A stretch of DNA of 64,000 nucleotides from Acidobacteriota bacterium. Lineage in GTDB: Bacteria; Acidobacteriota; Thermoanaerobaculia; Multivoradales; J023. The DNA is taken from contig JAJCXR010000054.1 of NCBI GenBank assembly GCA_029263315.1, positions 62,001 through 126,000 of the forward strand, written 5' to 3'. The translations under genes were made by a program, and so were the position numbers. Positions 1-8,246 of the stretch are shown here, piece by piece. The notes beneath the pieces were generated by a model. That model had not been told where the DNA came from, ran no database searches, and worked only from the letters and a program-made list of their open reading frames with translations. Positions within the stretch are counted from its first letter, which is position 1; each line of letters opens with the position of its first letter.

Positions 1-163
1 GACAGCATGCGTAGTTTATGCACTTCGATCTCCTCCAACGGGTTGGGATCTCAGACGGATTTTCGGACAGAGGCTATTTGTCCCAAGTATAGCGATAAGC
101 CGCGCTTCTTGTCCGCAGCGGCTGATCTTGACGGGATCTTCAGGCTCGGAACCGCCAAATATC

Positions 164-1390
164 CTACCGAATCTCCCCCGTACGCTGGAGATCGAAGCCC
201 ATGAGGGCAGCGAGACGCTGCGCCACCTCGGTGTTGTCCTGTCCACCGCCCAGGACCTCCGCCCCGGGGCCATAGGCCAGCAGCGGCACCGGTAGGGCGA
301 CGTGACCGTCGACGCCCCAGGTGACATCGAGCTTGCCTCCGGGGCTGGCATTGAGCAGCATCAGACCGCCGGTCTCGTGGTCGGCGGTGGCCAAAACCAA
401 GGTTTGGCGATCATCGCGGGCGAAGTCGAGGGCTTGACCGGCCGCTTCGTCAAAGGACTCCATGCCCCGCACCATGCGTTGGAAGTCGTGCCGGTGGGAG
501 GCGGTGTCGGTCTCTTCCGTTTCCAGCACCAGAAAGAAGCCGCCTGGATTGCGGCTCAGGCGTTCGATGGCCAGATCCATCAAGCTGGCTAGATTGGGGG
601 TGCGTTGGCGGTCGGAGATGTGATCCTTCGGAAAAAGGACCACCAGCTTGCCTGGGGTCTGGCGCTGCTCCAGGGTCTCCCAGTCCCGCACCAGGGAGTA
701 GCCCGCATCGGTGAAGGTGGCGAGGTGGGCTTGACCTGCCTCGCTGTCCTCGACGAAGTTGCCCCGCAGGGTACCGATCAACAGCTCCGCTCCGGAGGCC
801 GCCATTTGACGGGTGACCTCGGCGTACTCGCGGCGGGATTCGACATGGCTGACGAAGGCTCCGAGGCTGGCATCTTCGAGGTAGGAATCGGTGATCAAAC
901 CCACCGACATGCCCCGGGCGATGGCTTCTTCCGCCAAGCTGCGCAAGACGACGCCATTCTTGGTCAAAGAGAGGCGCCCGGGTCGCACTTTGCGCCCCGT
1001 CGCCAATGCCGTCGCTCCGGCGGCGGAGTCGGTTCCCAGAGAGGTACGGGCATGGGTCGTCAACCAACCGGCGATCGGCATGCGCTCCATTTGGAGGCGC
1101 CGATTCAGCCCCACCAGCTCCGCCCGGGCCGCCAAGATGTGGCTCGGGCCCATGCCGTCGGCCAACATGAAGATGATGTTGCGGGGGCGGCTGTCGGCGG
1201 CGAAGTCCTGTAGCAGACGGGGCGCTGCCCCATCGATGCCAAAATCCACCTGGCCGATGGGCGAGGTCCGATGGACGTCGGCAGGCCGAAACCCCAGTTT
1301 GTAGCCCAAACCTCGGATCAACAGCAGCACGACCACCACGGTGAGGAGGCTGTAGAGCAACGCTTTGAGGATTTCTCGCTTCCAGGTCAT
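164..1390 (-). CDS. Membrane-anchored alkaline phosphatase (PhoA family)
   Basis: Phosphomonoesterase of the PhoA alkaline phosphatase family, expected to act outside the cytoplasmic membrane and release phosphate from organic esters. Residues about 8-26 form one hydrophobic anchor. The first metal motif NIIFMLADGMG lies near residue 71, the nucleophile motif TDSAAGATALATG near 120 (Ser is the phosphorylated residue), and ATADHETGG near 340 supplies late metal ligands. The length of 408 residues is normal. I chose the ATG at 1390 because GGAG lies 8 nt upstream; an in-frame TTG at 1402 has no better signal. The gene is alone on this strand and faces a response regulator, with a 14-bp tandem repeat between them that could carry control of either gene. 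Confidence 0.9.
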   Translation of the reverse strand: MTWKREILKALLYSLLTVVVVLLLIRGLGYKLGFRPADVHRTSPIGQVDFGIDGAAPRLLQDFAADSRPRNIIFMLADGMGPSHILAARAELVGLNRRLQMERMPIAGWLTTHARTSLGTDSAAGATALATGRKVRPGRLSLTKNGVVLRSLAEEAIARGMSVGLITDSYLEDASLGAFVSHVESRREYAEVTRQMAASGAELLIGTLRGNFVEDSEAGQAHLATFTDAGYSLVRDWETLEQRQTPGKLVVLFPKDHISDRQRTPNLASLMDLAIERLSRNPGGFFLVLETEETDTASHRHDFQRMVRGMESFDEAAGQALDFARDDRQTLVLATADHETGGLMLLNASPGGKLDVTWGVDGHVALPVPLLAYGPGAEVLGGGQDNTEVAQRLAALMGFDLQRTGEIR

Positions 1391-1426
1391 CGGGGACTCC
1401 AAAGGGTTGACGATCAGATCGTTGCC

Positions 1427-1482
1427 GGCACATCGCTACCGGCACATCGGTACCGGCATATCGGTACCGGCACATCGCTACC
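1427..1482. repeat. Four head-to-tail 14-bp units
   Basis: Four consecutive 14-bp units, GGCACATCGSTACC with one internal base change in unit 3 (GGCATATC), run without a gap from 1427 to 1482. They lie 37 bp upstream of the alkaline phosphatase start and about 150 bp before the divergent response regulator start. The spacing is 1.3 helical turns, so this is either an array of protein sites or a simple minisatellite. The sequence alone cannot decide. Confidence 0.85.
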
Positions 1483-1630
1483 GACCTAGGGCGTCATCCG
1501 GGCTCGCCCCATGTCGAAGCTCAGCGAAATGGCTGCCCACAGCTCGAGCCCTCATGCTAACCTAAACTCGATCAGAGTCCTCACCGGATGCTCGCTCCGA
1601 CTCAACGGCAGGCTAACTACAACATCACCC

Positions 1631-2488
1631 ATGACATCGGATCCACAAGGCGAAGCGCTCGCAGCCCAGTTGCGACGATTGGAGCAGGAAAAGAATAGCC
1701 TGGAGCGCCGAGCCCAGCGCTACAAGGACATCCTCGACACCCTGCCCTGGCCGGTGTGCCGTTTGCTACCGGACGGCATCGTCAGTTACGTCAACCGCGC
1801 CTGCTGTGAAGCGGTGCAAAGGGATGCCGTCGAGTTGATCGGCCGCGGTCTGCTGGCCCAATCCGGCGACGAGGTACGCCAGCGGGCCCTTGGCGCTTGG
1901 CACAAACTCTCCGTCGATGCGCCGACGGTGCAAATCGATTGTGGCCTGCCACCGGGCCTTTGGCTTTTCCAAGGCATCTTCGACGACCAAGGTCGGCTCG
2001 AAGCCCTGCAAGGCTCGCCGGCGCTGACCGCAGGGCCTGGCGCGGAGGCCGAAGCTGCCACCGCCGATGCCGGCCCCCTCGACCATGACGAGGTGTCCGC
2101 CGAAGAGGTTGGAGCCGATGACCGGCGGGCCCGACGTGTCTTGGTGGTCGACGACGAGAACATGGTCTGCACCTTGGCGCAGAAGGTCCTCGAGAAGTTC
2201 GGTTTCGAAGTGGTCGTCGCACGGACCGGCAAGGCCGCCTTGACCGCCTTCGAAGCCCAGGAGTGTTTCGATGTCGTGCTGTTGGACATGAGCCTGCCCG
2301 ACATCGACGGTAAACAAGTCTTCTCCGCCATGCGCCAGCTACGACCGGACGCCCGCGTTGTCATTTCCAGCGGCTATGATTCGGCGAGCAGTGGACAGCG
2401 TTTCACCGGCCCGGGGGTGACCTTCCTGCCCAAGCCCTATATGCCGGATCAGTTGATCGGCAAGATTCGCGAGATGGTTGGGGACTGA
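1631..2488 (+). CDS. PAS domain-containing response regulator
   Basis: Two-domain signalling protein of 285 residues. A short coiled-coil stretch (residues 8-28) precedes a PAS-like domain at about 30-100, with the typical opening DTLPWPVCRLLPDGIVSYVN. A low-complexity acidic linker follows, then a CheY-like receiver from about 170 to the end, with VLVVDDEN at its start, the phosphorylatable Asp in VVLLDMSLPD and the late Lys in LPKPY. There is no DNA-binding or enzymatic output domain, so it probably works by protein contact, as in single-domain receivers. No good Shine-Dalgarno was found. The ATG at 1631 begins the conserved part; an in-frame ATG at 1511 would add 40 residues of low-quality sequence. 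No cognate kinase is adjacent; hybrid kinases lie further along. Confidence 0.8.
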   Translation: MTSDPQGEALAAQLRRLEQEKNSLERRAQRYKDILDTLPWPVCRLLPDGIVSYVNRACCEAVQRDAVELIGRGLLAQSGDEVRQRALGAWHKLSVDAPTVQIDCGLPPGLWLFQGIFDDQGRLEALQGSPALTAGPGAEAEAATADAGPLDHDEVSAEEVGADDRRARRVLVVDDENMVCTLAQKVLEKFGFEVVVARTGKAALTAFEAQECFDVVLLDMSLPDIDGKQVFSAMRQLRPDARVVISSGYDSASSGQRFTGPGVTFLPKPYMPDQLIGKIREMVGD

Positions 2489-2521
2489 GCGGCTGGTTCG
2501 CCCGGTCACTCGAGCACTCGG

Positions 2522-3319
2522 TCACTTGCGGCGCCAAATACGCTCCCCGTCCTTGGTGAAATCCCTGACCTCATCAGACAATGCCTGTGGATTCGGGAAA
2601 ACATCGGCGATCTGGCTCGGATGGCAACGGATGGCATCTATCTTGGCCTGCACATCGTCCTCGATGAGCTCCCGATAATTCTGGCGCCAGGTGAACAGGC
2701 GCCGACACCGCGTCTTGAGTCGGACGAACGTATCGCGGGCATAGGGAAAATCCTCGAAATAGAGAAGCTCCCCGGCGCAAGCCGCCTCGGCGGCCTCACG
2801 AACCAATAAATGATCCACATGGCGCCCCATACCCATCGGAAGAATCCAGGTTGTCGCTTCGGGTAGATTCCGGAAGGCCTGCGTCAGCTCCATGAGAAGC
2901 CTGTTGTCATCGGGATGGGACTTCCCAAAGACCTTGGCGAGGGGAATATAAAGTGGTTCGCCCTCGGCATAACCACGGTAGGCCGCGTCGAGAAAATTGA
3001 GGTAGATCATCTCTACCCCAAGGCGGCGACAGGCGGCCTCTTCCTCCGAGCGTCGGTGTTGCATGATGCTGCCTTCGAACCCACCGGCTTGTCTCCACTT
3101 GCCGTGCAACTCTCGGACCGACCGATGAAGATCCTTGTCGTCCGGCGCTTCCGCAGCAAACACGTTGACCACCAAAACCCGCTTGCCTTCCCTCGTCAGG
3201 CGATTTAGATACCCGCCCAGAGAAAGGGCCGCATCGTCCAAGTGGGGCGACAGCACCAGGACATCGTAAGACCCATCCTCCCGTGCCCGCTGCTCCGAAA
3301 GCCCGTCCTCAGACTTCAT
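2522..3319 (-). CDS. PIG-L/LmbE family deacetylase
   Basis: Zinc-dependent N-acetylglucosaminyl deacetylase-type hydrolase (PIG-L/LmbE fold), 265 residues. The signature SPHLDDAALSLGG lies near residue 24 (His and first Asp are zinc ligands, second Asp the base), HRRSEEEAA near 88, and RHVDHLLVREAAEAA near 165 supplies the last His ligand. The family removes acetyl groups from GlcNAc-containing lipids or glycosides. The start overlaps the stop of the upstream glycosyltransferase by 11 bp, so the pair is cotranscribed and probably acts on the same glycan: sugar transfer, then de-N-acetylation. The exact substrate cannot be read from sequence. Confidence 0.85.
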   Translation of the reverse strand: MKSEDGLSEQRAREDGSYDVLVLSPHLDDAALSLGGYLNRLTREGKRVLVVNVFAAEAPDDKDLHRSVRELHGKWRQAGGFEGSIMQHRRSEEEAACRRLGVEMIYLNFLDAAYRGYAEGEPLYIPLAKVFGKSHPDDNRLLMELTQAFRNLPEATTWILPMGMGRHVDHLLVREAAEAACAGELLYFEDFPYARDTFVRLKTRCRRLFTWRQNYRELIEDDVQAKIDAIRCHPSQIADVFPNPQALSDEVRDFTKDGERIWRRK

Positions 3320-4556
3320 AGGCTTGCTCCCGAGCCGGGCGCTGACGCCAGCGTCCGCTCACCAACTCTTCGGCGAAGCGACGGTAGGAGGCAGCGAACA
3401 CCTCCTTCGTATGCCGGCGGCGAGCAAAGTCGCGGGCTTTCTGGGACATCTCCGCCAGCTCGGTGGCCGGCCGCGACGCCAACTCGACAACGGCTTTCCG
3501 AATCCCCTCCACCGTACAGTCCTTGAGCTCTACATTGCGTGCGGCGTCCATATCGACGCTCACTTCGTGGTTGATCAGCGGGATAATTCCGGCGTGCATG
3601 CAAGTCAGCACGCTGCCACCGCCCCCCTCCGAGCACGAGGGGTAGACAAGGCCGCAGGTTTCCCTGGCCAGCTCGAGAAACTCCGCACCGCTGACATCGA
3701 TCCATCCATGGGTGTGGATATTCGGAGTCTGGTAGAGCTCGCGGCAGTAGGCTCGTTCGAAGTCCTTCTCCCGATGCACCGGACCACGGACGGTCAGATG
3801 GTAATCGTTCCCCAGTCCGGCAAAGGCTTCGAGCACCAAATCGAGGCCCTTGTGCACCAGGCCGCTGCTGCCGAACCAGAGGAATCGGCGACGCACCGTG
3901 GAGAAGTCTTTGTCGTTGATATCCGGGTACTCGAAGGGCACTGAGATGGGGATGCGGAACATCGGCTTGCCGGCGAAGGCGTAAGTGCTTTGGGTGAATT
4001 TGTTGCCCAACAAGGTCACTAGGTCGGCGTGCTCGACGGCCGCGTTCTCCGGCAAGGTCTTGTCATTGGCCAACGACACGCCACGGCGACGCTGCAAGTC
4101 TTGCCGACGGCGCTCCTGGGCCGGATTATGGTAGGTGAAATGGGCCGTATCGGCGTGCAGGATCTTCACCGTCGACGGCGGCATGGCAGGTGCCAAGCGC
4201 TGCATGTTGAGCCGCACATCGATGAAAATGTCGTACGTCTCCGTGGGCATCCAGCCTTGGTTCTTCCAGGACATGGCATCGACTCGGTAACCAAGATCGA
4301 CGTAGGTCCGCGCCATGGTCCACGATTCCCAGAAGTGGGTATGGCTGTAGGGCATCGGCTGCCCTTCGGGGATCAGAAATGGATCGATGACGTAGGAGAA
4401 CAGCACCCTGCCACGGACCTTCCCCTCGGGTTCCAGCGTCACCACCCGGTGCTCGATGCCGGAAGCGCGGCGTTGCAACTTCTCGAGCACCCTGCGCACC
4501 TCGGAGGCGAGGGCACTGGGCGACAAGCGCCGTCGCAGAATGGGTAAAGGAATCAT
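3309..4556 (-). CDS. Glycosyltransferase, GT4 type
   Basis: Cytoplasmic glycosyltransferase of 415 residues with the GT-B fold. The C-terminal donor-binding half is clear: RFLWFGSSGLVHKGLD near residue 220 and the CGLVYPSCSEGGGGSVLTC region near 315, whose acidic residue is the usual Glu of the GT4 EX7E region. The N-terminal acceptor half is divergent. AAAG two to three bases before the ATG at 4556 gives only a modest ribosome site. It forms a two-gene unit with the PIG-L deacetylase downstream (11 bp overlap). The role is likely assembly of a cell-surface or small glycoside; donor and acceptor are unknown. Confidence 0.8.
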   Translation of the reverse strand: MIPLPILRRRLSPSALASEVRRVLEKLQRRASGIEHRVVTLEPEGKVRGRVLFSYVIDPFLIPEGQPMPYSHTHFWESWTMARTYVDLGYRVDAMSWKNQGWMPTETYDIFIDVRLNMQRLAPAMPPSTVKILHADTAHFTYHNPAQERRRQDLQRRRGVSLANDKTLPENAAVEHADLVTLLGNKFTQSTYAFAGKPMFRIPISVPFEYPDINDKDFSTVRRRFLWFGSSGLVHKGLDLVLEAFAGLGNDYHLTVRGPVHREKDFERAYCRELYQTPNIHTHGWIDVSGAEFLELARETCGLVYPSCSEGGGGSVLTCMHAGIIPLINHEVSVDMDAARNVELKDCTVEGIRKAVVELASRPATELAEMSQKARDFARRRHTKEVFAASYRRFAEELVSGRWRQRPAREQAYEV

Positions 4557-4773
4557 CTTTCCATGAGCTCCGGGAACCGGTGAAGGCTCGTCTCGCCGTG
4601 GGGGGATTTGGCGTCACCGAAATAGGTCATAGCCAGGCGTTTCATAAGTTATGCAGGTTCTACCACGAGCGTCCCTATTCTGGGCAGTCGGGATGGGTCT
4701 AGCACCTGAGAATGGCCTTTTCTCATGCTAAGCTCCGCCCCCAACGGGCTTCGATTTGAAGGAAAAACATGTC

Positions 4774-5544
4774 ATGAAAGCGGTGATTTTGGCCGGCGGG
4801 CGGGGCACCCGTCTAGCGGAAGAGACGTCAGTACGCCCCAAACCGATGGTCAAGGTCGGCAGCAAGCCGATTCTTTGGCACATCATGAAGATCTATTCCA
4901 CCCACGGCATCAACGATTTCGTGATCTGCTGTGGCTACAAGGGCTACATGATCAAGGAGTATTTCGCCAACTACTTCTTGCACAACTCCGACGTCACCTT
5001 CGACATGACCCGCAACGACATGCAGGTGCATGAGCACAGCACCGAGCCCTGGAAGGTGACCCTCGTCGACACCGGCGACAGCACCGCCACCGGAGGGCGT
5101 TTGAAGCGGGTGAGCCGCTACCTCGACGACGGGCCCTTCTGCTTCACCTATGGCGACGGCGTCAGCGATGTGAACATCAGCGAGCTGGTGAGCTTCCATC
5201 GGCAGCAAGGGACGCTGGCCACCATGACCGCCATTCAACCGCCGTCCAAGTTTGGTGTCCTCGGTTTCGAAGGGGACCGCATCATCGAGTTTCAGGAAAA
5301 ACCGGTGGGCGAAGGCGGTTGGATCAACGGCGGCTTTTTTGTCCTCGATCCCAAGGTCCTCGATTACATCGATGGGGACGGCACACCCTGGGAGCACGAG
5401 CCCCTGAGGCGCTTGGTGAGCGAAGGCCAACTGGCGGCCCACTTCCACCACGGTTTCTGGCAGAGCATGGACACCCTGCGCGACCGCTATGTGCTCGAAG
5501 AGCTGTGGAAGAGTGGCCCACCGTGGAAAGTCTGGCAAGACTGA
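4774..5544 (+). CDS. rfbF: Glucose-1-phosphate cytidylyltransferase
   Basis: Makes CDP-glucose from CTP and glucose 1-phosphate, the entry step to CDP-deoxyhexoses of O-antigen type. The 256 residues match the family length. The nucleotidyltransferase signature [17 protein letters not shown] is at residues 2-18, RPKPMVKVG follows, and the typical [20 protein letters not shown] occurs near residue 55. I chose the ATG at 4774 because the conserved fold starts there and AAGGA lies 9 nt upstream; an earlier in-frame TTG would add six residues. The usual partner, CDP-glucose 4,6-dehydratase, is not adjacent. A small inverted repeat (4707-4712 with 4720-4725) lies in the 217-bp region between this gene and the divergent glycosyltransferase. 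Confidence 0.9.
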   Translation: MKAVILAGGRGTRLAEETSVRPKPMVKVGSKPILWHIMKIYSTHGINDFVICCGYKGYMIKEYFANYFLHNSDVTFDMTRNDMQVHEHSTEPWKVTLVDTGDSTATGGRLKRVSRYLDDGPFCFTYGDGVSDVNISELVSFHRQQGTLATMTAIQPPSKFGVLGFEGDRIIEFQEKPVGEGGWINGGFFVLDPKVLDYIDGDGTPWEHEPLRRLVSEGQLAAHFHHGFWQSMDTLRDRYVLEELWKSGPPWKVWQD

Positions 5545-5611
5545 GCCAGCTCGAAGCTGACGCAGGCTCCCTCTACCGCTTGCGACAGAAGGTGGGGACG
5601 AGGGCGATCAA

Positions 5612-6514
5612 TCAGTCCCCGTCCGCCGCTGCGCCCGGAGGCACCACCAGGATATTGGTGGGGGTAGAGCGCACCACCTCTGAAGTAACGCTGCCCAGCA
5701 ACAGTCGCTCGAAACCGCTACGACCATGGGTTCCCATGATCACGAGCTCCGCCGGGGCCTTCTCGAGACGTTCCAGGATCTCCTCCTTCGGGTCACCGCT
5801 GCACAGATGGGGCACCAGCTTGGCACCGTACGGATCACCGAGGCGCTCCAGAAAGCGGTCGAGCTCTTCGCTGGCGAAACGATCGATCTGCTCCGCCGTG
5901 AACTGTACGCTGTGCTCGCGATCCACTTGACTGAGCACGAAAAAGGGCTCGACTACCGGCGCCGCACCGTCGCGGATTTGCTGCAGGACCTGTAGGCCAC
6001 GACGCAGGGAGTCTTCGCAGAGATCCGAAAGATCCACCGGCGCCAGCACCCGCGACGGCGACAGGCTGAACGCACCCTTGACCACCAAGACCGGACATGT
6101 TGCCTTGCGCAGCACGCGGTCGGCGGTGGAACCCAGAATCGGCACCAGAGGTTTCACCACTTCGGTGGCCCCCACCACCAAAAGACCAGCCTTCAGTTTC
6201 TCCGCCGCCTCCAACAACGTCCGATGGGGTGACCCAACCTCGATAAGAATGGGATATTTCCCTTCGGCGATGCCGAGGCGAAGGAGTTGCTCCTTCACTT
6301 GCATTTGACCCCATTTTTCCTGCGCTTCCACAGTCTCAGGGTAGGCGACGCTCATCCCCATGGCGGACGAGTAATACCCCATGGGAGGCATGATGGAGTG
6401 GAAAATATGCAGCTCGGCTCCAGTGTGCTGCGCCAGGGCGTCGGCCGCGGCCACCACTTGATCACTGCCCTCATTGAGCGACGTGGCCACGATAATGCGT
6501 TCTATCTTTTCCAT
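5612..6514 (-). CDS. Tandem universal stress protein (UspA family)
   Basis: Cytoplasmic protein of 300 residues with two Usp domains, about 1-150 and 155-295. The C-terminal domain keeps the ATP-binding signature GTHGRSGFERLLLGS; the N-terminal one has a related GATEVVKPLVPILGS. Each domain starts with a beta-strand opening (IIVATSLNEGS and VLAPVDLSD). Tandem Usp proteins bind ATP and act in stress endurance. A perfect AGGAGG stands 6 nt before the ATG. The gene converges on the cytidylyltransferase and has no operon partner. Confidence 0.9.
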   Translation of the reverse strand: MEKIERIIVATSLNEGSDQVVAAADALAQHTGAELHIFHSIMPPMGYYSSAMGMSVAYPETVEAQEKWGQMQVKEQLLRLGIAEGKYPILIEVGSPHRTLLEAAEKLKAGLLVVGATEVVKPLVPILGSTADRVLRKATCPVLVVKGAFSLSPSRVLAPVDLSDLCEDSLRRGLQVLQQIRDGAAPVVEPFFVLSQVDREHSVQFTAEQIDRFASEELDRFLERLGDPYGAKLVPHLCSGDPKEEILERLEKAPAELVIMGTHGRSGFERLLLGSVTSEVVRSTPTNILVVPPGAAADGD

Positions 6515-6757
6515 GGAATGCCTCCTGAAACGGTCTTAGGTGGTGAAGCCGATGCGATGCGGAGTCGCCCAACCGGGTGTCCCCCCATCCTCGTGTCGGC
6601 ATCCTCAAGTCTAGCACTCTCCCCCACCTGCACACCGTCCGACAGGGCAGGTACCTGATGGGAACCTCGGCCGTTTGCCCACCCTGTGGCATAGGGCCCG
6701 ACGGGGCTTGAATCCGGCACCTTGGGGTCAGGGCTCTCCCGAGCCTTGCGAGGCACT

Positions 6758-8074
6758 TCATGATCCCATACGCGACCGCGCCCGCTCGGCGATGCGCTCG
6801 GCGTCGCCGTTGCCGGGGTGATCGACCAGGATACTACCGATCAGGTCCAAGCACTCGGCATGGCGCTTGGTCTTGAGCAGGACTTCAGCCAGGCCGATGC
6901 GGGCTTGCAGATGGGCGTCATCCATCCTCAGGGCGGTACGAAAACGCCCCTCTGCGGTGGCCACGTCGCCAGCGTTGAAGGCGGCGACCCCTTGGTTGTA
7001 GATCAGGGTGGCGGTGCGCCGGCTCGGATCACGGCGCACCAGCTCTTCCAAGGCGGCCGCGGCTTCGGCGTCGCGGCCCAAGCGACTGGCCGCCTCTTGA
7101 CGCAGCCGCAACAGCTCGAGATTGTCCGGGTCTTTTGCCAGGACCTCTAGGGCCAACGCCAGGACGAGCTCGTATTTTTGCCCCTCGGCGTACACCTTGG
7201 CCAGGGCTTCGGTGGCCAGAGACATCTCGGGGTTGAGGCGCAGGGCAGCTTCGAACATCGAAATGGCGAGATCGATGTCACGACGGCGAACCGCCGTCAC
7301 GCCTTCGTTGTAAAAGAGGTTAGCGGTGCCGGCATCGGCCGCCGCCTGGGCCAACTGCATCAGCACCTCGCGTCCTTCGTCCTCGCGATCTAAGGCGTTG
7401 AGGGCGTCGTAACGAATGCGCAGATAGTCGGGCTCCCAGGGTGAGAGCTCGAGGGCCTTGCCGCTGGCCTCCAGCGCCGCCTCGTATTCGCCCAGCTTGT
7501 GATAGACCAGGGACAACCCCTCATAGACCGGCGCCAACTCAGGGTCCAGGCGGCGGGCCGACTCGTAATGCCGTTTGGCTTTCTCTAAATTGCCCCGGTC
7601 CAGCCAACGATTGCCCTTGCGATAGGCCTCGGTGCCCGCCGAACGCCGTTTCATGATCAACAGGTTCGATTCTTTGCCGCCGGGATTGACACCGATGGGG
7701 ATCAACGTGAAGTCCTCCTCCAGACCGCCGAGACCCGAAGTGCCGGAGAGCCCGGACTCCACATTGCGGATCACCGTACGGTACCCCTCCTTGAACACCA
7801 GGAAACGGTAGGCCCGCCCGGGATTGAAATTCTCCAGTCGAAACCGCCCCTGCTCATCCGTTTCCACTTGGAAGGATTGCACCGCATCGAGCAGCGGACT
7901 GACCTTCACTTGCACACCGCTCAACGGTTTACCTTCGGTATCGGTCACCGTACCGGCGAGATGACCCTGGGCCAAGAGGGGTAACGTGACAAAAAGCAGA
8001 CCGATCCAGCCCAACGCCCAGGGCACGTTTCTCCCTGTGAACATCGAGGTGTGCGAAAAAACGGCATGTGTCAT
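6758..8074 (-). CDS. Secreted carboxypeptidase-regulatory-like and TPR repeat protein
   Basis: 438 residues. Residues about 18-36 are a hydrophobic signal sequence ending near LLAQG, then a carboxypeptidase-regulatory-like beta-sandwich at about 37-125 (GHLAGTVTDTEGKPLSGVQV, a fold common in Acidobacteria and Bacteroidetes), then TPR repeats from about 150 to the end. The TPR helices repeat A-x(n)-LxP motifs such as YESARRLDPELAPVYEGL. It is probably a periplasmic scaffold. The start at 8074 is supported by GGAGAG 8-9 nt upstream; the longer open frame to 8260 would collide with the divergent phosphatase gene. A 5-bp hairpin with a CCCG loop just downstream (6732-6745) lacks a T-run. Confidence 0.75.
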   Translation of the reverse strand: MTHAVFSHTSMFTGRNVPWALGWIGLLFVTLPLLAQGHLAGTVTDTEGKPLSGVQVKVSPLLDAVQSFQVETDEQGRFRLENFNPGRAYRFLVFKEGYRTVIRNVESGLSGTSGLGGLEEDFTLIPIGVNPGGKESNLLIMKRRSAGTEAYRKGNRWLDRGNLEKAKRHYESARRLDPELAPVYEGLSLVYHKLGEYEAALEASGKALELSPWEPDYLRIRYDALNALDREDEGREVLMQLAQAAADAGTANLFYNEGVTAVRRRDIDLAISMFEAALRLNPEMSLATEALAKVYAEGQKYELVLALALEVLAKDPDNLELLRLRQEAASRLGRDAEAAAALEELVRRDPSRRTATLIYNQGVAAFNAGDVATAEGRFRTALRMDDAHLQARIGLAEVLLKTKRHAECLDLIGSILVDHPGNGDAERIAERARSRMGS

Positions 8075-8246
8075 GGTGCGCTCTCCGTCTACATAGCAAG
8101 ATCGGGCTAACAACAGACCCGAGCGGAAACGTCGGACATCCTGCCAAGGCGAGGCGACTCGGAAACCACTTCGGGAGCCATGTAACAGACTCGCAAGAAG
8201 CGACAACAAAGATCCAGCGGCCGACGTATAGGATACGGGATCAACC

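Noticed and set aside
1427-1482. Pho box array for the alkaline phosphatase
   Set aside because: The unit is 14 bp and GC-rich; Pho boxes repeat an 11-bp-spaced CTGTCAT-like motif, which is absent.
4592-4610. CTCGCC..GGGGGGATTTG similar to 12692-12710 next to repeat copy A
   Set aside because: Only about 17 of 19 bases match and the rest of the element is absent; too short to call a fourth copy.
6690-6750. GGGGCTTGAATCCGG and a GGCTC/GAGCC hairpin that recall a tRNA arm
   Set aside because: No cloverleaf, anticodon arm or CCA end can be folded around it.
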